Of a DNA stretch of 45,169 nucleotides, positions 1 through 11,043 are shown in pieces. Position numbers and translations under genes: made by a program. Source of the DNA: Zygnema circumcarinatum. Lineage: Eukaryota; Streptophyta; Zygnematophyceae; Zygnematales; Zygnemataceae. Position 1 is the stretch's first letter; the number at the start of each line of letters is the position of its first letter. The stretch spans positions 4,336,101 through 4,381,269 of the forward strand of contig CM074804.1 in the NCBI GenBank assembly GCA_037447605.1, read 5' to 3'. The notes below the pieces were generated by a model. The model made no database searches. It saw nothing but the letters and a program-made list of their open reading frames with translations, and was not told the origin of the DNA.

Positions 1-105
1 CTCTCCCTCTCCCTCTCCCTCTCCCTCTCCCTCTCCCTCTCCGTCTCTCTCCCACTCTCGATGGTAAGTTCGTCCGGTTTCTTATCCGCCCTCTCCTTCC
101 TGCAG
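1..105 (+). repeat. Pyrimidine-rich intron end with CTCTCC repeats
   Basis: The window opens inside an intron of the helicase gene. Positions 1-42 are tandem CTCTCC hexamers, followed by further C/T-rich sequence that ends in a TGCAG acceptor at 101-105. It serves as an unusually long polypyrimidine tract before the first visible exon. An ATG at 61 lies inside this intron and is not a start. Confidence 0.8.
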
Positions 106-2555
106 GCTGCCCAGTTCAACTCTCCCCAGAGCGGGTACGACGTGCTTGTGGCGAGCGACGCGGTGGGGATGGGCCTCAACCTCAACATCCGCAGAGTGGT
201 CTTCTCCGCGCTTCAAAAGTTCGACGGCAAAATGTTCCGCCCCCTCAAAGATGCGGAGGTGAAGCAAATCGCCGGTAGGCGTTCTTCAACACTCTCAAGT
301 TAGGAGGAGGAGGCGTAAAAGGAGGGATGTGGAAGGGAGGAGAGGGAGAGAACTTTTGATGTATGGGCTCTCGATAGCTCCGCTTCTCTCTCGTCGACAT
401 AAACCAACGCCCTCACGTCCACTGCTCGTGGATGTTGAACGGTGTTCTCTCTCTCTCTCTCCCTCTCTTTCGTTCTGTCCCTTTCTCTCCCTCTCCCCCT
501 CTCTCTCTCTCTCTCTCCCCCCCAGGCAGGGCGGGCCGCTACATGTCACAGTTTCCCAACGGAGAAGTGACTTGTCTCCACGCAGCCGACCTCCCTCAGC
601 TTCACTCCTCTCTGAGCGCGTCGCCCGCACGCATCAAGGTCCGGCCAATGGACACGTGGCCCTCCTCTTCCGGTTTGAAGGAGAAATCCACTTGCAATTT
701 CTCTCTTCACCTATTGGCCGTTGGCTTTACTCCTCTCCCACCTATTCAAATAGTTTGTGTCTTCCAGCACATGCTCCTCTCTGCCTCTCTCTCTCTCTCT
801 GCTTGCAGGAGGCAGGCCTGTTTCCGTCCTTTGATCAGCTGGCCCTCTACTCCTCCCAATTTCCCAGAAAAACTTTCCCTGAACTCTTGGTAAATGCTCT
901 TTCCCCCATCCCCGTTTTCGTTTTTTCTTTGCAGCTTTTCCTCCTTCTGGGCTCTACTCCCTGACGTTTAGAATATAAAATATTTCAATCCCTAATGCAG
1001 GAAGCCTTTGTGAGCAGCGCTCGCCTCTCTCCCTCCTTCTTCATACGGGACTGCGAAGATATGCTGGTAACCCGCAGACCTCCTTCACATTACTTCGAAT
1101 CCCTTGAACTCGGAATATTTTCAAAAGGGAGATTGGCAGAGCTGCTTCCCTAGTGATATAGATTTTGAGTAAGTGGGAGAGACGTGGGTGGGAGAGGGAG
1201 ACAGAAAGTAGCAGCACTGTTGGAGCATCAGCCTCGACTCTCTCTCTCTGACCGCTTCCTCTTCTGCCAGAGGTGCCGCCCTTTCTTTTCTCTCTCCCTC
1301 TTTTCCGTCCTTCGCTTCCTCTCTCTTCCTTCTCCCTCAAATGAGTGGAAAAAAAAACCACCCACATATGTCCGTATGGTGCAATTCTACAAATGGTTTT
1401 TGTCCATGGTTGATATTGTTCTGCGCATAATAAGTAGAGATTCTCCATGTGACTGAAACCAGAAATAGAACTTTGGCCATGTGAATGGGATATGCGTGTG
1501 GGCCAGTCCTGTCGACGTGGACGACCCTAAAGCCATGGGTGCTCTCCTCCAGGTGTGCCCTTCTCCCCACTGAGAGAGAGGAATAGAGAGAGGGAAGGAG
1601 GGTGGGAATGGAAGGATTCCAACCTTATTGACTAACGAAGGGTCTTTCCTATGTGACAGTTTAGCTGTCAATATGAGAAATATCGGATAGTCCGGCTCTC
1701 CCGCAAGCTGACACCTGGCACTGTACGCATTCCGTCCAGTCCGAGGGATCTGGCAGAGCTCGAGAGTTGGCACAAGGTCCGCTTCCTTTGCCCCCACCTT
1801 CTTCATTCCTGTCCTCTCGCTCTCTTTCCCTCTCCCCATCTCTCGCTTTCTTTTTCTCTCTCTGTGTTTCTCACTCTCTTTCCCCCTTCCTCTCTTTCTT
1901 CCTCCCTCTGCCCCCTTCGCTCTTCTTCCCTCGCTCTCTCCCGCCACCCGCGATCATGCCTTGCAGAGGGAGAGCACATTAGCGTTTTTCGTGTTGGTAG
2001 AGAAATAGAAAATCCATTTTGAATGTTGATCCTGAAGGAGGCTCTCACTGTGCAGATTTTGGATCTTTATTTGTGGCTGGGACTCCGATTGGAAGATGCC
2101 TTTACTGATTCTCACGTGGCAGAATCTGAGAGGCAGCTTTGTAGCCTGTAAGCTGCTGAACTCTAAAGGCTTTGGATTTCTCGAACTTTGAATAGGTAGT
2201 CGAATTTTCACAAAATTCCAAACCTAGAGAATCTTTTCCTATTCTTTTCTGTCGTAATTATAAAGTACCTTTTGTTAAACAAAGAAAGGAAAGAACTGAA
2301 ATGAGACAGTATTTCTACTGTACATCTCGTTTGTTTGATTTGTCGATGGGTATTTGCAGCTTGATTGAGCAAGGGCTGAGAGCAATGGAGGTATCCAAGG
2401 AGGACTTTTCTTCAACCTCCTTCTTCTCAACTATGAGCACAGCAGAGCGTGTTCAAAAGAATAGAGCAAGGAGACAGTTGGGGAGAGGTGGAGCAGAGAA
2501 AGGCGAAGCTGCAAGCGAGAAATGCGACAGGGGAGGAGTGGGAGGAGATGTGTGA
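106..2555 (+). CDS. SUV3: ATP-dependent RNA helicase SUV3, mitochondrial type, C-terminal part (5' end outside the window)
   Basis: SUV3 is a DExH-type RNA helicase that unwinds RNA for decay or processing in mitochondria (in plants possibly also plastids). Nine exons fit in continuous phase: 106-274, 526-638, 809-889, 1001-1066, 1205-1272, 1507-1552, 1660-1776, 2056-2147 and 2360-2555, giving 315 residues. Exon 1 carries helicase motif V ([17 protein letters not shown]); its junction with exon 2 rebuilds motif VI (QIAGRAGR). Later exons match the SUV3 C-terminal region: [30 protein letters not shown], and LESWHK joined to ILDLYLWLG. The ATPase motifs I-III lie upstream of the window. The last exon runs into a purine-rich, low-complexity tail (about 2450-2555) without visible conservation, so the true C terminus could differ. 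Exon order and motif match make the family call strong. Confidence 0.9.
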
Positions 2556-4611
2556 TTAGAGGACTGGTTGAGCAGGGGGTAGGTTCAAGGAGCACGAAGG
2601 GATGGTAAAGGAGAGGGAGGAGAGAGCGGAGATGGAAAGGGAGGTGGGAAAAGCTGATTGTCGGAGACGGAGAGGTGGGAAGCTCGAAGAAAGAGGCGGC
2701 TTGCAATCGGAGGGGCCTCGTCAGAACGAGAGATGCTACCGAGTGAGTGTTTTTTTCTGCTTTTCCTGAATGGAGGCAAAGTTGTGGGAAATGAGGACAA
2801 AAGTGGGCCGATATTTAGGGCAATAGAGAAGCTGCTTTCTCGCTGTCTTGTTAGGGATTGGCTTTTAAGAGAGTCTCTCTTAAAACAAGGGCCTGAATAC
2901 TGCCAACTTATTCAGGGTTTGGAAGAGAAGAAGGGAGGCTCTTAGCGCAATGGACGCCTCTTGATACCCTCATCCTACACCAAAGAGAGAGCTCTCCTGC
3001 TTGTAGAGCGCCAGATGTCGCTCTTTTGGTCTCATAATTCTCTTACATCATTCGTCGTAAGGAAATTCATTCGCTTTAAAATTATCCACTTTTAGTTGTT
3101 CTTCTTAAACTTATTCTCTTTAGGTTATTTCGCCTGAATTTATGCGCTCTCAATCATTCGCTTTACAAATTAACTGAGTCTTGGTACCACGTCTGGGTCT
3201 GTCAAGTGATTTTCCAGCAAAACTGAGAAGGACGATCATGATTTTTCCTATACGTTTTTTTATCCATGTGTGAATTTTGGGTTTCTTTGGGTAGCAGGAG
3301 GACCGAAGAGGAGCACTTGGTTTCGGGTAAAATGGCGAAGCAAGTGTACTTCGAGCTCCCTCTGTTGTGTGTACATCCGGGAGAGAGGTGTATACGGAAC
3401 TCCACATCAGCACAGTCTGTGCAATATTAGGATTTAGCAACCCGAGCCTAAACTTTACAAAACTCTCCGTTTTTAGCGAATAAAGAGCATCTCATTTGAT
3501 GCAGTTTTGCGATTTTGATTGAAGCATCCTTTTTCTTGCGAGGCCTGTGTTGGTAGACTTGTAGCGAGCATTTATTCGTAAACTTTACCAACCATAAACC
3601 CTCCAAACAGCTCGAAAAAAATCCGTAACGGAGCTCACCCATCGCTCGTTATGGAAAGGTAAGGTAATGGGTGCGATCATATTTGCTTCGTACATTTTAT
3701 TGTTAGCACGTACTATGACTTGATGCTTTAACTCATCTAACGAGTCTTATCTTATCCGTTAAAGTGAAGGCCCTCCCCGGCCGCCCGTCTCCCTCTATCT
3801 TCCTCCCTATCGCTGCCCTTATCCACTTTTCCACAATGCTTGATATTGTTTGATTACCTTATTCCTTCTTGAGATTATATAATTTGAGAAATTTGAATTT
3901 TCAGATTAACTTGAGACACTCCAACGAGCACGTCAGAACCACTAAGGACATGTATCATGTGACGGGAAAGGAAAAAATATCATCCATCCTCTTGAGTCAT
4001 ATAATTTGCAGAGAAAAGCACCGAATAGCAAAATTCCCTTCACATAAAAAAAATGACAGAAAATTGCACGTATAATCCCATAGAAGTTCTTGTATTACAC
4101 TTTGCTGTTTCCAAAAACTCAACTCAGCATCTCCCCTACGATGGAACTGTAAGCCTCAGGAAAACGTCTCGCCCCTAACACACTACAAACACTTCCTTTA
4201 TTGCTGCTTGGTGCAAAGCAGAATTAAATCGCTTTCACCCCGTCCTCCTCAGCCAAGAATACACAAAATGACCCGACCTATGTACAGACAACCGGTTCCC
4301 TTCTACCGCTACATCTTCAAGAGGGGGCACCCAACACGGGCATATCACAGACCCACCCGGCGTAGATGTGGATGGGGTACCCGACATGAAGATCAGCTAG
4401 TAAAGTGTTCTTGCGAACGGATGAAGTGAAGAAAGGAATCCCGATCAGAAATAGAACATTCTGTTCCCAAATTACAATTGTCCTTCGGATTGACGAAGAA
4501 TAAACGGGAGCTCGAAAGTTGCTTCGACCCATCAAATGACATCTGACTACTTGAATTGACGCACACTGCCTTGAATTTCAAATTCCGTAGGCCACATGGT
4601 ATCCCAAGAAC
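2556..4611. other. Intergenic, no gene recognised
   Basis: Purine-rich sequence continues to about 2720 just after the helicase stop. From about 3000 to 4600 the sequence is more AT-rich, with only short open frames on both strands and none with a recognisable motif. It must hold the 3' ends of two converging genes (helicase on +, the next gene on -), but I see no clear polyadenylation signal. A frame at 2658-2945 could be a missed terminal exon, but it has no support. Confidence 0.5.
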
Positions 4612-6226
4612 TCAAGCACCGCAGGAAAGCTGACCAGTCACAGCTTGCTGCCGCGCTTTCTCACACCACTGCCCGAACGACTTTTGAAAGTTGGGCCAAT
4701 CAGATGTCGACCATGAGTACTCCTCCAACCAACTTGCAAAAATGAGCTCTTGGTCGGTTGCAGAAAGAGGCTCAATGGCCTTTTGTAAAGCATCTTCAGT
4801 TTCCTGGAACAGCAAAACAAACCAAGAGCAAATCTTACAGATCAGACGACGAGGTTTACGCTACAGCTTCAAAGCCAGACCCAGATTCCACCCTCTATAG
4901 CTCTATCCCTAAATCCTGACGCAAAAATTCTTGAGCGAAAGATTCGCAAGAAATTGATAGGTCCACTGAGGCAAACAGTATGCAACAAAAGCAAATCCGA
5001 AAAAAAACGCAGACGAAGAGAACGATTAACATGCATTCAACATAGCGGCCTGATCCGATTTGACTGGCCAAAGCAAAGCGAAAACAAAGTCACGCAAAAA
5101 GAACCGCATATCCTTCCCAACTCCTCAGCTCCTTCAAAACTCCTTTTCCCCAACTGAATACCTGCTTCTCCCAACTGCTGAAAATGGGTCCATCGCCTCC
5201 ATGCGTCGCCCGACAGAACAGCGGCAGCCACAGCAGCAGCAGACGGAACTGAACTTCTTTAGTGACAAACACAACCTCGTTTCCAATGGCCCGGCTCAAT
5301 ATGGCAGACAATCGTACAAGGCTGCGCTGCACCCTTGGACTCGCAGCCAGAGCCATGGATGCCAGCTGATTCGCCTTGCTCCACTGCCAGCAAACCTCCT
5401 CAATTCCCTCACACTCTCCCATCTTCTCCACCAGCCACAGAAGCTCAAGGGCAAGCTTCTCCGCCTTGCTACCCTCACTGCTCCCGAAGTCACTCAAACC
5501 CGTCCAAGAATACCGCTCAATCAGCTGTCCAAGGCGCGTGGATCCCTGCTCCCTCCGCAGAGCCGTTTCCAAAAGCTGCAAAGTCCGCCTGAAAGCTCGT
5601 GCTAGAGCAGCGCGGTTAACTGCAAGCAAAGGAACTTCCAGGGAGGCGTTATCAGCCAGCACCCTCTCTGCTACAGCCCTTGCAAATGCATACTTCGGAG
5701 AGGAAGTCGGCAGGTCTGTGACAAGGCTTAACGCGTGTGCGAGAGCTCTGCCGATAGCTCCGGCAGGCTGCTGCTTGGATTGGCTGCGAAGGTTCCTGTT
5801 CCTGCTGTCTCTTGCAGGAAGGAGGACGCTTCCCGACAACCCTGAAACAATTGTGTATGGAATGACAAGAGGGAGCACTGCAAGGCCAAGGAGTTGCTCT
5901 CCAAGAGGGCGCCATAGCACAATAGCTTCGGATATGAGCTTCAGGAAGGAGGAGAGGAGCAGTCGCCATAGCACGGAAGAGAAGGTCGTCTGCCTGTCAA
6001 GAGATGGAGTTTCAGCATGGCGGAAGCTGTACGATGCGGAGCGTACGGGAGCGTCTCCTGCCGGCATGGTGCGGGGGAGAGAGGGAGGCGAGGAGGGAGG
6101 AGAGAGAGAGAGGAATTGGCGCCCCGGCCTCGTCGCGGGTACCCACTTCGCTTCCGCCGGCCATGGCGGTGCAGGCGAGCGGGCGGGCGGGCAGGAGGCC
6201 GCGCCACGCAGGGACGGAGGAAGCAT
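4612..6226 (-). CDS. At2g13690-like conserved plant protein, putative membrane protein of unknown function
   Basis: Two exons on the minus strand: 6226-5162 and 4803-4612. The donor is a good CAG|GTATTC at 5162/5161 and the acceptor CCAG ends at 4804. This gives 418 residues from the ATG at 6226, or 365 from the in-frame ATG at 6067, whose context (ACCATGC) and position just before a less GC-rich, more protein-like stretch make it a good alternative. A hydrophobic region follows (FSSVLWRLLLSSFLKLI, then LLGLAVLPLVIPYTIV), which could be one or two membrane segments. Further on are KYAFARAVAERVL, NRAALARAFRRTLQLLE and, near the C terminus, LLLLWLPLFCRA, DQELIFASWLEEY, SDWPNF and FGQWCEKA. From memory this order resembles the plant family of Arabidopsis At2g13690, a PRLI-interacting-factor-like protein with no known biochemical role. 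The gene is convincing; the family name is moderate. Confidence 0.7.
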
Positions 6227-6700
6227 CCACTACGTGATCCGCAAAATGTGGATCCTACCGTCGACGTCCTAGTGGACTCCAGATCTGAACACCCGGTGCG
6301 ATTGGACCGTCCGATGTCACGATCCGACGGGAATTCATCGAAAGGGCTGAATGTCCATCGTTCATTGAACTCGCAGGTGCGAAGCGATTGGTCGGGTGGT
6401 CCAGAGTGGATCCACGGAGCAGGTAGAATCTGTCCCGTCAAATCCGTTCGCCGCCCCCCTCATTGGACGATTTGGGCGGTCGGCGGGCGAGCGCGCGGGG
6501 GCGGTCCACGCCCGACCGTACGACTGTACGAACCTGGTCGGCAAGTGCGGGGGGCTGCGCGGCTACGCTGGACGGAACTGCTGCGACAGCGACAGAGGGA
6601 GGACAGTGCCAGCAGCGCCTGCCCGTGCGAGGGCTCCCACAAGGCCCACTTCTCGAGAGCCATGCATATACACGTAGATGCAGCTGAGAATTTTTTAATG
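6000..6700 (-). promoter_or_regulatory. CpG-rich 5' region of the minus-strand gene
   Basis: GC-rich and CpG-rich sequence surrounds and precedes the two candidate starts at 6226 and 6067. It contains several GTACGG/CCGTAC words (about 6050 and 6515-6535) and ATTGG/CCAAT words (6300, 6388, 6462). This is the expected place for the promoter of the gene at 4612-6226. No TATA box is evident. Open frames here on both strands look like products of GC-rich sequence. Confidence 0.45.
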
Positions 6701-7012
6701 CGTAAAGCATGGTGACGATATATGTGATAAGTAAAGTTGTGATGCCTTTGCACCATCTCTTGTTTACAGTCAAATTTTTATTACTGAAAACTCTTCGTCG
6801 AGAGACAAAGAATTGGCTATTACATATCCTTTTTACGAGTACAGCCCCCCAGAAGCAAGCTTTTACCATAGTTCCCGATTATATAACCTTTCCCAGCCTA
6901 CTGTTGCTTTCTCCTGACATGCCACATCCTTCTCTTTCTCCTGACATCCCGTTGGAACCGCCTCATACGTCCAAGTGCACAAGCACAGAAGCGCTGATGG
7001 AAGCGCAGCAAA

Positions 7013-9604
7013 TCAGTGGCTCTGGGCCACATCGACGACAAGAAAGTGCGCGCCCTGCTTCTCGTCCGCCTTCACAGTCAAGGACAAGTTGCCGCTCTTG
7101 GGGGCCACCGCCTGCACCACATGCACACCAGCCCTTGTAAGCCCTCTAAAATATTAGACTCTTCAGAACTATTTTAAATCGCGTCGCTGTATGCCTGCCC
7201 TCTTGAAGTCAAAGGACATCCGAACTCTCCCTAACCCTAACCCTAATCCTCATCTTCAAGCGTACCTCGAGCGCGTCTCGAGCCTGCATCACCGTGTCGC
7301 CGTTCACTGTCATGCTTCCCTCAATGCAGACGATGTACGCCTGCCTGCGCCTCTCCACTGCGAGCTGCTGCTCCACTCCCCCGTCCAACTCCGCGACGTA
7401 AATGTTGGCGTCCTGGTGGATGGGGATCACTCCGCTCCCGCTGTCATTCTCCGCGCGGTCAAAGCTGGTCAACACATGCTGAAGCTTGTTGTGTCGGCTC
7501 TCCTTGCTGCATAGCCAGAGAGAGACAGTCAGAACTCAACCATTGTCAGCATTGTCAGCTGTTGTATCCATATGAGGCTTCTTCATCTACGAATGAAACA
7601 TGCAGCCCGGATTACAGAACAGGCATGTGCTAAACCCTATCCCCAGTTTGCATGCACAGTCTGTCCACAATCTGAGAGTCAGTGCGATGTCTACACACCT
7701 GTACACCCGAGATCCGTAGTTTGGCTTCAGTCCACGTGCATTCGGCTTTATCCATATTTGCAAAAATCGCAACCTGCAAATGTAAGCCCGTTTTGGCCCC
7801 CGAGGATGACATTGCCGTCCAACTTCTGTGTACAAATAGCAATGTATTTTTTCTGCTATGAACGACTGCCTCAATGAAGTTCACCTTGCGTCTTAAGCTC
7901 CCAACCACAAGTCCTATTCGCCCTTGAAGACTGAAGCAACAATAAAGAAAGGAAGAGGACGGCGTTGCAAGGAGGTGGCCTCACAATTTGTTGCTATTGT
8001 TCATCTCTGAATGTGCGACACCTGTCCCCGCACTCATGTACTGCACGCAGCCGCGCCCAAGGGTCTCCGCTGTGCCCATACTGTCGTGCAGAAAAATGCC
8101 ACCACAAAAGTTGTGTGAAAACTGAGGACAAGAGGGTCTACTTTTCGACTGTTGATGGTTTCCATGCTGCTTTGTTACCACATAACGATATGCGAAAATA
8201 AGGAAATATCGATAGTTGCGAAATGTACCTGTCCTTGTGCGTGAGTTCGCCATCAACAATGTATGTAAAAATCTCCATATCCCGATGTGGGTGTGTGTCA
8301 AACCCTGCATGGGGCTGCCCAACAAAGACAACAGAAGAGACATGCTTCTGACCGACTTCAATCCATCTTCGGAGGTGAACTCTTGCTCGATGCCTACTTC
8401 TAGACTAGTTCTATAGTTCAAGAGTACAGACGCATGAGTTGAAAAGTAATTGATGAAGAATCAACAAGTAATTCAGAAGGAAGGTGCATCGCCTTCTTAT
8501 GCCAGGCCAGTGACAGTTCTGCAAACGCGCGCTCCTGAACTTGAAAGACTAGCAACCAGTAAACGCATGTGCTTTCGAGTGGGTACTGCCCTTAAAAGAA
8601 CTCTTTTAGCAAGTGATACCATACCTGCACGAGATCGTCATTCATAACACGGAGCGCTCCAAATTCCATGTTGTTCGGGTTGAAATATTCCGCAAAACTG
8701 CAAAGACGTACGCCAAAGGGACCAGCCTTTTAAAGCAGGTAGCTAGCAGCCTCTTCACAGAAATACAGGAAAGGTCCTGTTTTCGTGTCCTATAACTAAG
8801 CACTGCAAGCACATCCAAAGTAGCTTCCCATCGTTTTCCGTAACTATACTCGGAAAAACAGGATAGGCTGTGCTGCAATGTAATAAGTGACGCAGTAACT
8901 TTCTCTCCCTCCCTCCACCTTATCTCGTTCCTTACTTTGAATCCCTTAAAACTAATCAATGTCTTTCACACGTCCGAAGAGGAGCGTCCTTATTTTCCTC
9001 CTCTTTATCGATGTGATAACGGATGAAAATCTACTTTACCTCTTCTCACGTCCTAATAGCTGGCCAGAACTTGCACATTTTCCAAATTAACGTACTTGGG
9101 AGAAATGGAGTGAAGAAAAAATCAACTCTACCTGAAATGAAAGCGGCTCTCCAGCCACCATGTTGGGGTCGATACGTGCAGCTGCTTGTTGGGAATGTGC
9201 TTCAAAGCCCTGCACTCCACCGTCACACTCCACTTTAAAACAAGGACCCAAATACATCCAGTTTTATTACTAATCACGTAATTCAATCAAGTACAAGACA
9301 TTAAGCAATGCAGTAGACTTCTATATAGACAGAACAACTGTACGATTAACCTGGAAAGAAAAGCCGCCTGAATTCAGCATTCAGCATGGATAGTATAAAA
9401 AATCCTTCTGAAATCTGTTGCTATATTTTAAACAAAAAACTAAAAAACCCACATGACGTTTGCGTCTTGGGTTGAAAATGAAGCTCTTGCGAAAAGTAAA
9501 CTGCCGGGTCTCGGAGGAGAAGAGTAAGGAGAGACGTCGAAGAAGTGGCGAGAGGGGCGTAGAGACTGCGATAGAGAACGGAGACTGGAGGTGAGGGAGG
9601 ACAT
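7013..9604 (-). CDS. Pirin/YhhW-type cupin (quercetin 2,3-dioxygenase-like), probably mitochondrial
   Basis: Eight exons on the minus strand: 9604-9449 (donor possibly at 9458 instead), 9232-9132, 8697-8625, 8314-8229, 8080-7985, 7773-7699, 7506-7266 and 7111-7013. They join in phase to 308 residues. The core follows bacterial YhhW/pirin order: HFSFAEYFNPNNMEFGALRV, FDTHPHRDMEIFTYIVDGEL, SMGTAETLGRGCVQYMSAG, GTGVAHSEMN, LRFLQIWIKPNARGLKPNY and IHQDANIYVAELDGG. The four expected metal ligands of the N-terminal cupin are present: both His of THPH, and His and Glu of AHSE. The family members studied are Fe-dependent quercetinases or redox-linked regulators; the substrate here is unknown. Exon 1 encodes a Ser/Arg-rich stretch (starting MSSLTSSLRSLSQSLR, ending FARASFSTQDAN) typical of a mitochondrial presequence. 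Exon 1 is inferred from phase, its presequence-like content and the CCAAT-rich upstream region; exons 2-8 are firm. Confidence 0.88.
7229..7246 (+). repeat. Three telomere-type CCCTAA hexamers inside a pirin intron
   Basis: Three perfect CCCTAA units lie in the intron between the last two pirin exons. In the direction of the gene they read TTAGGG. The run is too short to prove a telomeric origin; it could be an interstitial telomeric fragment from break repair, or chance. Confidence 0.5.
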
Positions 9605-9950
9605 CAACTCTCCTTTTCCTCTCGAAAAAACAACACGCTCTCCTTTAAAAACCGCGCAGCCAAGGCTGCCTTTTATAGAGGGGAGAAAGTGGGGAGGTCA
9701 AGGGGTCCGACACGAGAACACGGTGCCTTTGATTGGCTGGAGACGACGCCTGCTGACGGCAGGAAGGCCCGCGATTGGGCGCAAGCTGACGCCATACAAC
9801 GGGCTGCTGGGCTGCTTCCAGACGGGGCGGGCGGGGAAGAATGATCGAACGTGCGGCGAAAGCTCACCGCTGCGGAGGGGCAGCGCGAGACGCTTCGGTT
9901 TAGATTTCAATATTAGAACGCTCTAACATCCAAACGTTTCAGAGTTTTAG
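9605..9950 (-). promoter_or_regulatory. Putative promoter region of the pirin gene with CCAAT boxes
   Basis: This GC-rich block lies directly upstream of the inferred pirin start at 9604 (minus strand). It holds ATTGG words at about 9731 and 9773 (CCAAT on the gene strand) separated by roughly 40 bases. Beyond about 9900 the sequence turns AT-rich. Two open frames on the minus strand here (9673-9867 and 9698-9910) look like transit peptides but are not needed if exon 1 is 9604-9449. Confidence 0.4.
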
Positions 9951-10129
9951 AACACTTTTAGAATTTTCGTACGACCGCCAGAATTGCACAACATGTACGG
10001 TCGTACGGTTGTCTATCTCAATTTTAGGTCTGGTTTTGCCGTTGCGAATGGCGGTGCGCCGGTAGCCCGTCAGAGAGGCTGCCGTACGGCCATTCTAAAA
10101 ATGTTTTATAAAACGGGCCAACTTTGATA

Positions 10130-10210
10130 TTTTTTTAGGAGAATGCTATTGCACCCCCCCTATTTTGGCTTTCACACCCCCTTTTTTGAAAATTTTGCCT
10201 GCCCATTTTG
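10130..10210 (+). repeat. Possible solo end of the foldback transposon family
   Basis: The stretch has C-runs and T-runs in the order ATTGCACCCC, TATTTTGG, CACACCCCC, TTTTTTG, then GCCTGCCC. This resembles the outer arm of the element at 38835-39777 (GATATTTCCACCCC, TTTTTTGGATCC, ACACCCCTTCC, GGGCAGATTT). No opposite arm or target duplication was found, so it may be a decayed solo end. Confidence 0.3.
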
Positions 10211-10280
10211 GTTATGCCAAACTTTTGGCTTAAGCTTAGTTTAGTTTAGTTTTTTGCTCTTAGTTTTTTTATTTTGTGCT

Positions 10281-10371
10281 TAGTTCATTTGCGACCAGTT
10301 TCCTATGTTTCCCCATGTTGAATTCGTCCATGTTCATTTGATGGCCTCACCATCTTGAGATCAATGCTAAT
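10281..10371 (-). repeat. Dispersed repeat family B, copy 1 (reverse)
   Basis: Read on the minus strand, this is one of six copies in the window of a sequence about 45-100 bases long. Its core runs GATCTCAAGATGG, GGCCATCAAATGAACATGG, then CATGGGGAAAC and ACTGGTCGCAAATG. The other copies are at 15087-15130, 15607-15700, 23050-23148, 26571-26664 and 27606-27685. The copy ends in an AT-rich stretch with TTTAG/TTAG words (10230-10285). Confidence 0.6.
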
Positions 10372-10439
10372 CCCCTTTTCTTTTGTCACACAATACTGGA
10401 AGTCAGTAGTGAAAAGGAGAAAGCGGGGGCTGGAATGTC

Positions 10440-11043
10440 CAAAAAACGAGGAGGGGGGGGCAAGGGAGGGTAGGCAAGGGAGGGGAAGGGAGGGGAGGGG
10501 AGGGGAGCCATTGCCACAATGACCTAACCAATAAAGCGTCACTATAAATTGAATAGGTACTGCAAGAAAATTCTTGGGTGAGAAGAAGCAAAGGAGAATA
10601 GTGAAAATGTTGCCTCCTCTTCAGTACTCGCCTCCACGTTCCGACACACGGTGCACTTTTTGCCGTCGTCGCTTGCTCACCATTCACTAGGGGAGGCGAG
10701 AGGTCGCTTTGTTCACTCCGCTTTAGGGATGGCTTAGGCGACGGACGGCGAGGGAGGAACCCTAAACCTAAGATAGCCCGCGATTGGCAGGTCGGTGGGT
10801 AGGCGGCGGCCGCAAGGCGCCGAGGCAGGACGCCGCTTCCGCGGTGGTGACGCGGGTGGCGACAAAACGGAGGGCGGCGGGCGCCGCGCTGCGGAGGGGG
10901 AGTCAGACTTAGCCCTGAGGTGCGAAAGGCTACTAAATTGCTCTGCTGAATTCGCGGCGTTCCAAAATTGTCCAACCGGCGCTGAGTACAGTACTTAAAA
11001 CCCCCACCGTACAATGCTTAATTCGCCCGACAGGCTTACTAAA
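10440..11043. other. Intergenic stretch between repeats
   Basis: It holds a G-rich AGGGG/GGGGAG run at about 10447-10508 and a CpG-rich block at 10680-10910 with AACCCTAAACCTAAG (10757) and an ATTGG word. It could be an old promoter or repeat remnant. No coding region is supported. The right end (11036-11043, TTACTAAA) is the left target duplication of the next element. Confidence 0.4.

Noticed and set aside
2658-2945. 95-residue open frame after the helicase
   Set aside because: No homology was recognised and its first half is in purine-rich low-complexity DNA; no splice link to the helicase is evident.
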